NCBI GenBank assembly: GCA_964536375.1
Contig: CAZHXF010000006.1
Location: 1 to 64,000 of the forward strand
Direction: 5' to 3'
DNA length: 64,000 nt
Origin: Desulfuromonas sp964536375
GTDB lineage: Bacteria > Desulfobacterota > Desulfuromonadia > Desulfuromonadales > Desulfuromonadaceae
Shown here: piece by piece, positions 35,205 through 42,426 of the stretch
Numbering within the stretch: the first letter of the stretch is position 1
Layout: each line of letters opens with the position of its first letter
Translations under genes and position numbers: made by a program
Notes under the pieces: model-generated
What the model saw: only the letters and a program-made list of their open reading frames with translations
Database searches by the model: none
What the model was told of the DNA's origin: nothing

Positions 35205-37484
35205 ATGGCAAAAAAAACAGAAGCACTCGACTATCACAGTTCAGGGCGTAAAGGGAAGATCGAGGTAGTTTCTACCAAACCTTGCGACACCAGCCGCGAT
35301 CTATCCCTTGCCTACACTCCAGGCGTCGCGGAACCATGTCTTGAAATCGAAAAAGACCCTAAAACAGCCTATGAATACACAGCAAAAGGGAATCTTGTTG
35401 CTGTTGTTTCTAACGGTAGCGCTGTTTTAGGTCTTGGCAACATTGGTGCACTAGCGGGCAAGCCGGTTATGGAGGGGAAAGGGATTCTTTTTAAGCGATT
35501 TGCTGATGTTGATGTATTTGACATTGAGCTTGACACCAAAGACCCCGATGAGATCATTCGTACCGTACAACTGCTTGAACCAACATTTGGCGGTATCAAC
35601 CTAGAAGACATTAAAGCTCCTGAGTGTTTCTATATTGAAGAAAAACTTAAAGAAACAATGAACATCCCTGTCTTTCACGATGATCAGCATGGTACTGCAA
35701 TTATCGCCAATGCGGGACTTCTCAATGCTCTTGAGATTACTAAAAAAGATATCAGCAAGATCAAGATTGTTGTCAACGGTGCCGGCGCGGCAGGTATTGC
35801 TTGTGCACAAATGGCCCTCACCCTTGGTGCCACACTTGAAAACATGATTGCCTGCGACAGCAAAGGGGTAATCTTCAAAGGTCGCACTGAAGGGATGAAC
35901 GAGTACAAGGCTCGCCTTGCAACAGACTCAGAAGCCCGCACCCTTGCCGAAGCGATGGTCGATGCCGATGTATTCTTTGGCGTATCGGCCAAAGATGCCG
36001 TAACACCAGAGATGGTTGAATCCATGGCCAAAGATCCGATTATCTTTGCCTTGGCGAACCCTGATCCCGAGATTCTCCCTCCCGATGCGATGAAAGTTCG
36101 AAGTGATGCGATTGTCGGTACAGGTCGCAGTGACTTTTCCAATCAAGTCAACAATGTGCTGTGTTTCCCGTTTTTGTTCCGTGGCGCCTTAGATACCCAT
36201 GCTACAGCTATCAATGACGAAATGAAAATGGCAGCGGTTAAAGCCCTTGCCAACTTGGCCAAAGAAGATGTGCCAGATTCAGTTATAAAAGCCTATGGCA
36301 ATACCATGTTTTCCTTTGGGCGCGACTATCTTATCCCTAAGCCATTCGATCCACGCGTGTTGTTACATGTTGCACCTGCGGTTGCTCAAGCGGCAATTGA
36401 CAGTGGCGTTGCCAGACGTGACATTGGTGATATGGATAAGTATACCGAATCACTTGAAGCATTGCAGGGACGTTCAAAAGAGATCATGCGCACCTTGATC
36501 AATAAGGCAAAGTCTGAGCGTAAACGGGTTGTATTCCCTGAGGGCGATGACAGCAAAGTCCTCCGCGCTTGCCAGATCTTAGTCGATGAGAAAATTGCTA
36601 TCCCTATCCTTCTCGGACCAGAAGTTAAAATTAAAAATAAGATCAAAGAGCTTGGTCTCGACCTCCTTGGAGTACAAATTATCGACACCAAGGGGAGTCC
36701 GAAAAACCGTGAATACACTGCAGAATTATTTCGCCTGCGCCAGCGTAAAGGTGTAACTCTGGCTGGAGCCAGCCGCACAATTTGTCGTGAACGCAACTAC
36801 TATGGCGCTATGATGGTACGTATGGGCGACGCAGACGCCATGCTATCAGGGGTGAACCACCACTATCCTGACACCATTCGCCCAGCCCTCGAAGTAATCG
36901 GCAAACAAAGTTCAGTAAGTGGTGTACATGGTCTATACATGCTGGTATTCAAAAATGAGGTCATCTTCTGTGCGGATACCACAGTAACCATTGATCCAAC
37001 AGCAGAGGAACTGGCTGAGACAGCCATTCTAGCTTCAAATAAAGCACGCCAGTTTGACGTTGAACCCCGCGTTGCCATGTTGTCATTTGCCAACTTTGGC
37101 AGCGTCAATCATCCTTGTACCATTAAGGTGCAAAAAGCCACCAAACTGGTTAAAAAGTGGGCACCGGATCTGGTTGTCGAGGGTGAAATGCAAGCAAATA
37201 TAGCCTTAGATCCAGAGATAACTGAACGTCAATATCCGTTCTCGGCATTGAAGGGCAACGCCAATGTGTTAATCTTCCCTGATCTCAATTCAGGCAACAT
37301 AGCTTATAAATTATTAGATAAGCTGGGAGGCGCTGAAGCTGTTGGTCCAATTCTGATGGGCATGAAAAAACCGGTCCACGTGTTACAGCGTGGCGATGAT
37401 GTCAATGATATTGTCAACATGGCTGCGGTTGCTGTTGTCGATGCCCAAGTATCATCTGATGAAGAGATCAACAACGGCGATTAA
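35205..37484 (+). CDS. maeB: NADP-dependent malic enzyme with C-terminal phosphotransacetylase-like domain
   Basis: Decarboxylates malate to pyruvate with NADP reduction. The 759 residues fall into a malic enzyme part (about 1-410: SLAYTPGVAEPCLEI, FHDDQHGTAIIANAGLLNAL, NGAGAAGIACAQMAL) and a phosphate acetyltransferase-like part (about 425-750: RVVFPEGDDSKVLRACQIL), which in this fusion usually has a regulatory rather than catalytic role. Leucine codons here are mostly CTT/CTC, unlike the TTA/CTA/CTG mix in thrC and hldD, so this gene may have a different origin or be strongly expressed. A strong terminator follows (37674-37709). Confidence 0.95.
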   Translation: MAKKTEALDYHSSGRKGKIEVVSTKPCDTSRDLSLAYTPGVAEPCLEIEKDPKTAYEYTAKGNLVAVVSNGSAVLGLGNIGALAGKPVMEGKGILFKRFADVDVFDIELDTKDPDEIIRTVQLLEPTFGGINLEDIKAPECFYIEEKLKETMNIPVFHDDQHGTAIIANAGLLNALEITKKDISKIKIVVNGAGAAGIACAQMALTLGATLENMIACDSKGVIFKGRTEGMNEYKARLATDSEARTLAEAMVDADVFFGVSAKDAVTPEMVESMAKDPIIFALANPDPEILPPDAMKVRSDAIVGTGRSDFSNQVNNVLCFPFLFRGALDTHATAINDEMKMAAVKALANLAKEDVPDSVIKAYGNTMFSFGRDYLIPKPFDPRVLLHVAPAVAQAAIDSGVARRDIGDMDKYTESLEALQGRSKEIMRTLINKAKSERKRVVFPEGDDSKVLRACQILVDEKIAIPILLGPEVKIKNKIKELGLDLLGVQIIDTKGSPKNREYTAELFRLRQRKGVTLAGASRTICRERNYYGAMMVRMGDADAMLSGVNHHYPDTIRPALEVIGKQSSVSGVHGLYMLVFKNEVIFCADTTVTIDPTAEELAETAILASNKARQFDVEPRVAMLSFANFGSVNHPCTIKVQKATKLVKKWAPDLVVEGEMQANIALDPEITERQYPFSALKGNANVLIFPDLNSGNIAYKLLDKLGGAEAVGPILMGMKKPVHVLQRGDDVNDIVNMAAVAVVDAQVSSDEEINNGD

Positions 37485-37534
37485 TAACATTAATAACATA
37501 TTAGCTACACAGTGAATAATAAAAGGCAGATCAC
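37480..37534 (+). repeat. Left copy of a 55-base sequence flanking the N gap
   Basis: These 55 bases are identical to 37635-37689. They include the end of maeB (last codon and stop) and the left arm of its terminator. The exact duplication at both edges of a 100-N block points to overlapping contig ends rather than a biological repeat. Confidence 0.85.
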
Positions 37535-37634
37535 NNNNNNNNNNNNNNNNNNNNNNNNNNNNNNNNNNNNNNNNNNNNNNNNNNNNNNNNNNNNNNNNNN
37601 NNNNNNNNNNNNNNNNNNNNNNNNNNNNNNNNNN
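37535..37634. other. Assembly gap placeholder (100 N), probably no missing sequence
   Basis: Exactly 100 N. Both edges carry the same 55 bases, and the left contig stops at the end of the left arm of a perfect terminator hairpin. If the copies are collapsed, maeB is followed directly by its terminator and nothing is lost. Confidence 0.85.
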
Positions 37635-37689
37635 ATTAATAACATTAATAACATATTAGCTACACAGTGAATAATAAAAGGCAGATCAC
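37635..37689 (+). repeat. Right copy of the 55-base sequence flanking the N gap
   Basis: Identical to 37480-37534. It continues without a break into the loop and right arm of the terminator, so this is the complete version of the locus. Confidence 0.85.
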
Positions 37690-37709
37690 CTATGTGATCT
37701 GCCTTTTAT
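37674..37709 (+). terminator. Intrinsic terminator of maeB
   Basis: A perfect 16-base-pair stem (37674-37689 with 37694-37709) with a 4-base loop, ending in TTTTAT. It would stop maeB transcription before thrC. The stem also explains why assembly broke here. Confidence 0.85.
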
Positions 37710-37838
37710 CGTTTTTCAGCCATGATAAAACAATCATCGCTACATAGCGGTGCGCTATTTAAGCTACTTTAATTCCGTAGGCAATCCTGATAGAATACAA
37801 CTTTATTTTTCAACTACCACCTATGGAGAAACCAAACC

Positions 37839-39230
37839 ATGCGTTATAAAAGCACCCGCGGTAAAGTGAATGACATTTCATTTAAAGACGCCGTAATGAT
37901 GGGCTTAGCAACCGACGGCGGTTTGTTACTGCCAGAATACATCCCCAGCTTAACTACTGAAAAAATAAACTCTTTTGCCGCCATGAGCTACCCGCAGATA
38001 GCTTTTGAAGTTATATCGCGCTTCACTGGTGACGATTTCCCCGCAGCAGATCTACGGGCACTTATTGAGCGCTCATATGCCGCATTTGACCATCCTGAAG
38101 TTACCCCACTAGTACATAAAAATGGCGTATATATTCTGGAATTATTCCACGGTCCCACATTAGCTTTTAAGGATATTGCCCTACAATTACTCGGCAACAT
38201 ATTCGAATACCTGCTGGATGAACGCAACGAAAAGATGAACATCATTGGTGCCACATCAGGTGACACCGGCAGCGCCGCTATCTACGGTGTCCGCGGCAAA
38301 GACAAAATAAACATCTTTATTATGCACCCGCACGGCAAAGTATCTCATATCCAAGAATTGCAAATGACCACTGTTACCGACGCCAACGTATTCAATCTGG
38401 CAATACGTGGCACTTTTGATGATGGACAACGCATTATCAAAGAGATATTTGGTGATTTGGATTTTAAAACCAGCTATGCACTCGGAGCAATTAATTCCAT
38501 CAACTGGGCACGGGTACTGGCGCAAATTGTTTACTACTTTTACGCTTACAGTCGGGTGCAAGCGGAAACAGGTAGCAAAAATATAGATTTTTCCGTACCA
38601 ACCGGCAACTTTGGCGATATCTTCGCTGGCTATATGGCCAAGCGTATGGGTTTGCCCATCAGCAAACTTATTCTTGCCACCAATGAGAATAATATTTTGG
38701 CCCGTTTTGTGCTCAATGGCGACTATTCTGTTGGCACCGTTGTTGAGACCTTGTCGCCATCCATGGACATCCAAATAGCCAGCAATTTTGAACGCTATCT
38801 GTACTATCTACTGGACGAAGACAGTGAATCACTGCGCGATTTAATGGAAAGCTTTGCCGTTAGTAACAGTCTACAATTTGATGAACAATTACAAAGCAAA
38901 GTACGTCAGGATTTCACTGCACTTACCGTTGACAAACAAGCTACCTTAAAACAAATAAGCAGCTTCTACACCAGCACTAAATATATTCTCGATCCCCATA
39001 CCGCAGTTGGAGTAAAAGCGGGTATTGAGCTCAGCGATCCGGACATACCATTAGTGTGCTTAGCTACTGCCCATCCAGCTAAATTCGGCGAAGCCGTCTT
39101 TCAAGCAATTGGTTGCCAGCCGCCAATACCGGAGTCACTAGAAGGAATTGAGCAGCGCCCACGCTGTTGTGACCTAGTTGACGCTGAAACGGAACATATT
39201 AAAGAGTACCTCAGGCAACGTTCGCGTTAA
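37839..39230 (+). CDS. thrC: Threonine synthase
   Basis: PLP enzyme converting O-phosphohomoserine to threonine. The 463 residues begin MRYKSTRGKVNDISFKDAV; the PLP lysine is in HGPTLAFKDIALQLLGN, and GATSGDTGSAAI is the phosphate-binding loop. The length fits the E. coli-type class. It has a leader of about 130 bases after the maeB terminator, with TAGAAT near 37790 as a possible -10, so it is probably transcribed on its own. A terminator follows. Confidence 0.96.
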   Translation: MRYKSTRGKVNDISFKDAVMMGLATDGGLLLPEYIPSLTTEKINSFAAMSYPQIAFEVISRFTGDDFPAADLRALIERSYAAFDHPEVTPLVHKNGVYILELFHGPTLAFKDIALQLLGNIFEYLLDERNEKMNIIGATSGDTGSAAIYGVRGKDKINIFIMHPHGKVSHIQELQMTTVTDANVFNLAIRGTFDDGQRIIKEIFGDLDFKTSYALGAINSINWARVLAQIVYYFYAYSRVQAETGSKNIDFSVPTGNFGDIFAGYMAKRMGLPISKLILATNENNILARFVLNGDYSVGTVVETLSPSMDIQIASNFERYLYYLLDEDSESLRDLMESFAVSNSLQFDEQLQSKVRQDFTALTVDKQATLKQISSFYTSTKYILDPHTAVGVKAGIELSDPDIPLVCLATAHPAKFGEAVFQAIGCQPPIPESLEGIEQRPRCCDLVDAETEHIKEYLRQRSR

Positions 39231-39251
39231 CAAAAGTTGATGTTAATTCCA

Positions 39252-39291
39252 CAAAAAAGCCCGCACTATGTTGTTAGTGTGGGCTTTTTTG
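39252..39291. terminator. Bidirectional terminator between thrC and the YciI-like gene
   Basis: Sixteen-base arms at 39252-39267 and 39276-39291 pair with one G-T type mismatch around an 8-base loop, with A6 before and T6 after. It suits both convergent genes. Confidence 0.85.
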
Positions 39292-39334
39292 TTTTTATAT
39301 ATTTTTATGTTAGTGACCGATATCAACCACACAA

Positions 39335-39613
39335 TCAGGCAGGCAGAACCTTTTTCCACTGATTAATAGTTACTTGAGAAAACAGTCCGACATTGGCATA
39401 AGGATCGTTAGCGGCAAAATCAACGGCAGCAGCTTTATCGTCTAAATCGAGAATAACAACAGAACCGTTCATATCCCCAGCATCATCCAACGTTGGACCA
39501 GCGGCAAATAATTTATCGCCAAAACTTCTCAAATACTCCACATGCATTGGTCTGTTTTCCATACGCACAGCCAGATGATTTTTATTGTCCACACAATGAA
39601 TTACGTATAGCAA
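39335..39613 (-). CDS. YciI-like protein
   Basis: A small 92-residue dimeric alpha/beta barrel protein of the YCII family, with VIHCVDNKNHLAVRMENRP at the start and the family His-Asp pattern (HVEYLRSF; NDPYANVGLF). Biochemical function is not established for most of the family. I place the start at TTG 39613 because AAGGAGG lies 5 bases upstream; the longer frame to 39646 reads through that site. It is the last gene of the rluB-scp operon. Confidence 0.82.
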   Translation of the reverse strand: MLYVIHCVDNKNHLAVRMENRPMHVEYLRSFGDKLFAAGPTLDDAGDMNGSVVILDLDDKAAAVDFAANDPYANVGLFSQVTINQWKKVLPA

Positions 39614-39652
39614 ACCGACCTCCTTTTTATAATTTGTAGTTGTCAAAATAAC

Positions 39653-40375
39653 TCATTGCACAATTTTTTGCAGCGTAGCTAGTTCATCTGCACGTAAAAA
39701 GCGCGTTTTTCCTGGAGCCAAATTACCCAGTTCAATATTGGCCATGCGCACCCTTTTGAGAGAACTGACACTGGAACCAACAACTGTGCACATGCGCCGC
39801 ACTTGGCGATTACGCCCCTCAGTTATGGTTAATTCAAACCAAGTATTTTTGGCTGAACTGCGCACATGCCCAACTTTTGCTGGAGCAGTGATCCCCTCTT
39901 CCAACATAACCCCTCGTTCAAGTGACTGTTGCGCACTTGCTGATAGATTACCGCTGATCTTAACCAGATATGTCTTGGGTATTTTATGACGCGGATGCAA
40001 TATATGGGCAGCCAGATCACCATCGTTGGTCAACAACAACAGCCCCTCCGTATTGAGATCAAGACGACCAACTGGAAACAACCGCTGGCTAATACCCTGC
40101 AAAAATTCAATTATTGTCGGCCGCCCTTGCGGATCTTTTAACGTGGTAACGTAACCAATAGGCTTGTTCAACAATAGATATACCTTTTCCTGTTGTTTCC
40201 CAAGTTCGGCACCATTTACACACACTCGATCTACACTCAGATCGGCTTTATCACCAAGTTGGGCTACGTTTGCATTGATGGTCACGCGTCCCTGGGCAAT
40301 CCATGTTTCTGCCTTACGGCGTGAAGCCAAACCTGCTTGAGCAATTAATTTTTGTATCCGTTGAGGCTGAGCCAT
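39653..40375 (-). CDS. rluB: 23S rRNA pseudouridine synthase (RluB family)
   Basis: Modifies a uridine in 23S rRNA, probably position 2605 by family. The 240 residues have an N-terminal S4 RNA-binding domain (RIQKLIAQAGLASRRKAETWI) and the catalytic motif FPVGRLDLNTEGLLLLTNDG with Asp. The ATG overlaps the scpB stop (TGATG). The scpA-scpB-rluB order is widely conserved. Confidence 0.94.
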   Translation of the reverse strand: MAQPQRIQKLIAQAGLASRRKAETWIAQGRVTINANVAQLGDKADLSVDRVCVNGAELGKQQEKVYLLLNKPIGYVTTLKDPQGRPTIIEFLQGISQRLFPVGRLDLNTEGLLLLTNDGDLAAHILHPRHKIPKTYLVKISGNLSASAQQSLERGVMLEEGITAPAKVGHVRSSAKNTWFELTITEGRNRQVRRMCTVVGSSVSSLKRVRMANIELGNLAPGKTRFLRADELATLQKIVQ

Positions 40376-40932
40376 CAGTTATCAAAATCCATTTCCAGAG
40401 ATAATGCCACGTCGTCAGGGGCAGTAAACTCTTGCAAGTTCGGCAAGCCGGACAAATCATTTAAACCAAAATATTCTAGAAAATACTTAGCGGTACCATA
40501 TAGCGCTGGTTTGCCGGGAGCATCCTTTTTGCCAACGACTTTAATCAGTTGTTTCTCCATTAACATACGCACCACACCACCAGACTCCACTCCACGCAAA
40601 TATTCAATTTCTGCACGGGTTACCGGCTGTCGATAGGCGATAATCGCCAGGGTTTCAGTGGCTGCCTTGGAAAAACACGTCCGGCGTGAGCGATTGAGTT
40701 TCAGCACCCATGGTGCGTATTCGGGACGGGTACGCAGCTGAAACCCTCCAGCTATCTCCTGCAACAGCACTCCCCGACCATCTTGGGCATAATCGACAGT
40801 CAACTCGTGGAGAACTAAACGCAGCTGATCGCGCTCAACTTCAAATATCGCCTGTAACCGCTCCATTTTCAATGGTTCATCACTAGCAAACAACACCGCT
40901 TCAAGGCGTGATTTTAATTTTACGACATTCAC
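40375..40932 (-). CDS. scpB: Segregation and condensation protein B
   Basis: Winged-helix partner of ScpA in the SMC condensin complex. The 185-residue protein shows KSRLEAVLFASDEPLKMERL near the start and ETLAIIAYRQPVTRAEIEYLRG in the second winged helix. It starts at a GTG sharing a base with the scpA stop (TAGTG), so translation is coupled. The acidic C-terminal tail is normal. Confidence 0.95.
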   Translation of the reverse strand: MNVVKLKSRLEAVLFASDEPLKMERLQAIFEVERDQLRLVLHELTVDYAQDGRGVLLQEIAGGFQLRTRPEYAPWVLKLNRSRRTCFSKAATETLAIIAYRQPVTRAEIEYLRGVESGGVVRMLMEKQLIKVVGKKDAPGKPALYGTAKYFLEYFGLNDLSGLPNLQEFTAPDDVALSLEMDFDN

Positions 40933-41705
40933 TATATTTCCTGCCCATGGCCTTCAGGATTGTTCTTATCTGTTTGCACTGGATAAATATAGATGATCCC
41001 ATGCGGATTAAACTGGACAATTTTGCACTGTTGCAACTTAACAAATTCCAGTACCGCAATAAACATCACCACAATCTCGAGGCGACGAGGCAAGGCGGAA
41101 AAACAATCATTGAATGGCAGGTGCTCACGCCCTGCCAATAACGCCCGTAACCTTTGCCCGGCTTCAACCACACTAAAATCGGTTACATATACTTCATGAT
41201 ACTGCGGTTCAACCACCCGCGCCAGCACGCTTCTTAAAGCCTGAACCAATTCAAACAATCCAACCTCACCAGTAGCATCAGTTGTTGCTATGCCACCAGC
41301 TAAATTCTGCTCAGCATTTTCCGGGCGAGAAAAAACATCCCGCTCCAGCTGAGGATATTCGTCCAACTGCTGAGCACCATCTTTATACCGTTGGTACTCT
41401 AACAGCCGGTGCACCAATTCAACACGTGGGTCAATTTCAAGCTCATCATCGCGTTCGGTGTGCAACGCAGGCAGCAACATCTTAGATTTAATATGGAGCA
41501 AGGTCGCCGCCATGAGCAAAAACTCACTGGCAACGTCAATATTGTGCGCTTCCATCTGTTCCAGATAAAACAAATATTGCTCAGTAATATGGACTATGGG
41601 AATATCGTAAATATCCATCTCATGTTGCACGACAAGATGAAGCAAAAGATCTAGTGGTCCCTCGAAACTGTCGAGTTTTATTTCATAACCGGTAGCTGAG
41701 TTCAC
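40932..41705 (-). CDS. scpA: Segregation and condensation protein A
   Basis: Kleisin subunit that bridges the SMC heads in chromosome condensation. The 257 residues begin with the diagnostic YEIKLDSFEGPLDLLLHLV and continue with ASEFLLMAATLLHIKSKMLLP; the C terminus forms a winged helix that binds the SMC head. The start is a GTG at 41705 without a strong ribosome site, 6 bases after the upstream protease gene, suggesting coupling. Confidence 0.95.
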   Translation of the reverse strand: MNSATGYEIKLDSFEGPLDLLLHLVVQHEMDIYDIPIVHITEQYLFYLEQMEAHNIDVASEFLLMAATLLHIKSKMLLPALHTERDDELEIDPRVELVHRLLEYQRYKDGAQQLDEYPQLERDVFSRPENAEQNLAGGIATTDATGEVGLFELVQALRSVLARVVEPQYHEVYVTDFSVVEAGQRLRALLAGREHLPFNDCFSALPRRLEIVVMFIAVLEFVKLQQCKIVQFNPHGIIYIYPVQTDKNNPEGHGQEI

Positions 41706-41711
41706 AACAAA

Positions 41712-42389
41712 TTAATTGCTAAACAGAAAGCGCATAACAACGTTAACAACCTCGATATGTTGACCAGCAAGAATTGATACCACGGACAATATTATCGGCC
41801 CAAGCACTGTGGACCAGAGGTCGGTAAAAAAAACCAGCGCAATAACCAACATAAATCCAAAGGGTTCAATACGTGCCAACACTGCCGCGTACCGACTAGG
41901 CAACAGCGCCGACAGAATCCGCCCCCCATCTAATGGTGGGATAGGCACCAGGTTAAACACCGACAAAATGACATTAATATACAAGCTAAAAGCTGCCATC
42001 AGAGCGATAGGTTTAGTCACCAACGCAACATTAAAGGGCAAAGAAGCCTCTATGAAACCAAGGAGATGGAGCAACAATGCCGACGCGATAGCTAACCCCA
42101 GATTAGCCCCGGGACCAGCAAGAGCAACCCATAACATATTCTTTTTTGGATTACGTAAATTGGCAAAATTGACCGGCACTGGTCGCGCCCAGCCAAAACC
42201 GACGAACAATAAAGCCAGAGTACCTACAGGATCAAGATGACGTACTGGATTAAGGGTCAGCCGTCCCAACAGACGAGCGGTTGGATCACCAAAGCGATCA
42301 GCCACATAACCATGAGCAACCTCATGGACGGTAACTGCTAACAGCGCAGGAGCAAGCATAATAGAAATTTTTGTTAACATATGTTCCAT
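41712..42389 (-). CDS. Site-2 protease family (M50) membrane protein
   Basis: A 225-residue polytopic membrane zinc protease, related to Rip and SpoIVFB. The metal motif HEVAHG is at about 23-28 in the first membrane helix, and the second ligand motif NLVPIPPLDGGRIL is at about 145. About five to six hydrophobic segments are visible. It lacks PDZ and CBS domains. The position just before scpA is very common in bacteria, but the substrate is unknown in most cases. Confidence 0.9.
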   Translation of the reverse strand: MEHMLTKISIMLAPALLAVTVHEVAHGYVADRFGDPTARLLGRLTLNPVRHLDPVGTLALLFVGFGWARPVPVNFANLRNPKKNMLWVALAGPGANLGLAIASALLLHLLGFIEASLPFNVALVTKPIALMAAFSLYINVILSVFNLVPIPPLDGGRILSALLPSRYAAVLARIEPFGFMLVIALVFFTDLWSTVLGPIILSVVSILAGQHIEVVNVVMRFLFSN

Positions 42390-42426
42390 AGGCTAGATAA
42401 TCCCTGTTACTGGTTGTAATCAAACC

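Noticed and set aside
35684..36142. Open frame of 152 residues on the minus strand
   Set aside because: Antisense shadow of maeB; the malic enzyme frame is clearly the coding one.
38256..38774. Open frame of 172 residues on the minus strand
   Set aside because: It lies antisense within thrC, whose motifs are intact, and it resembles no known protein.
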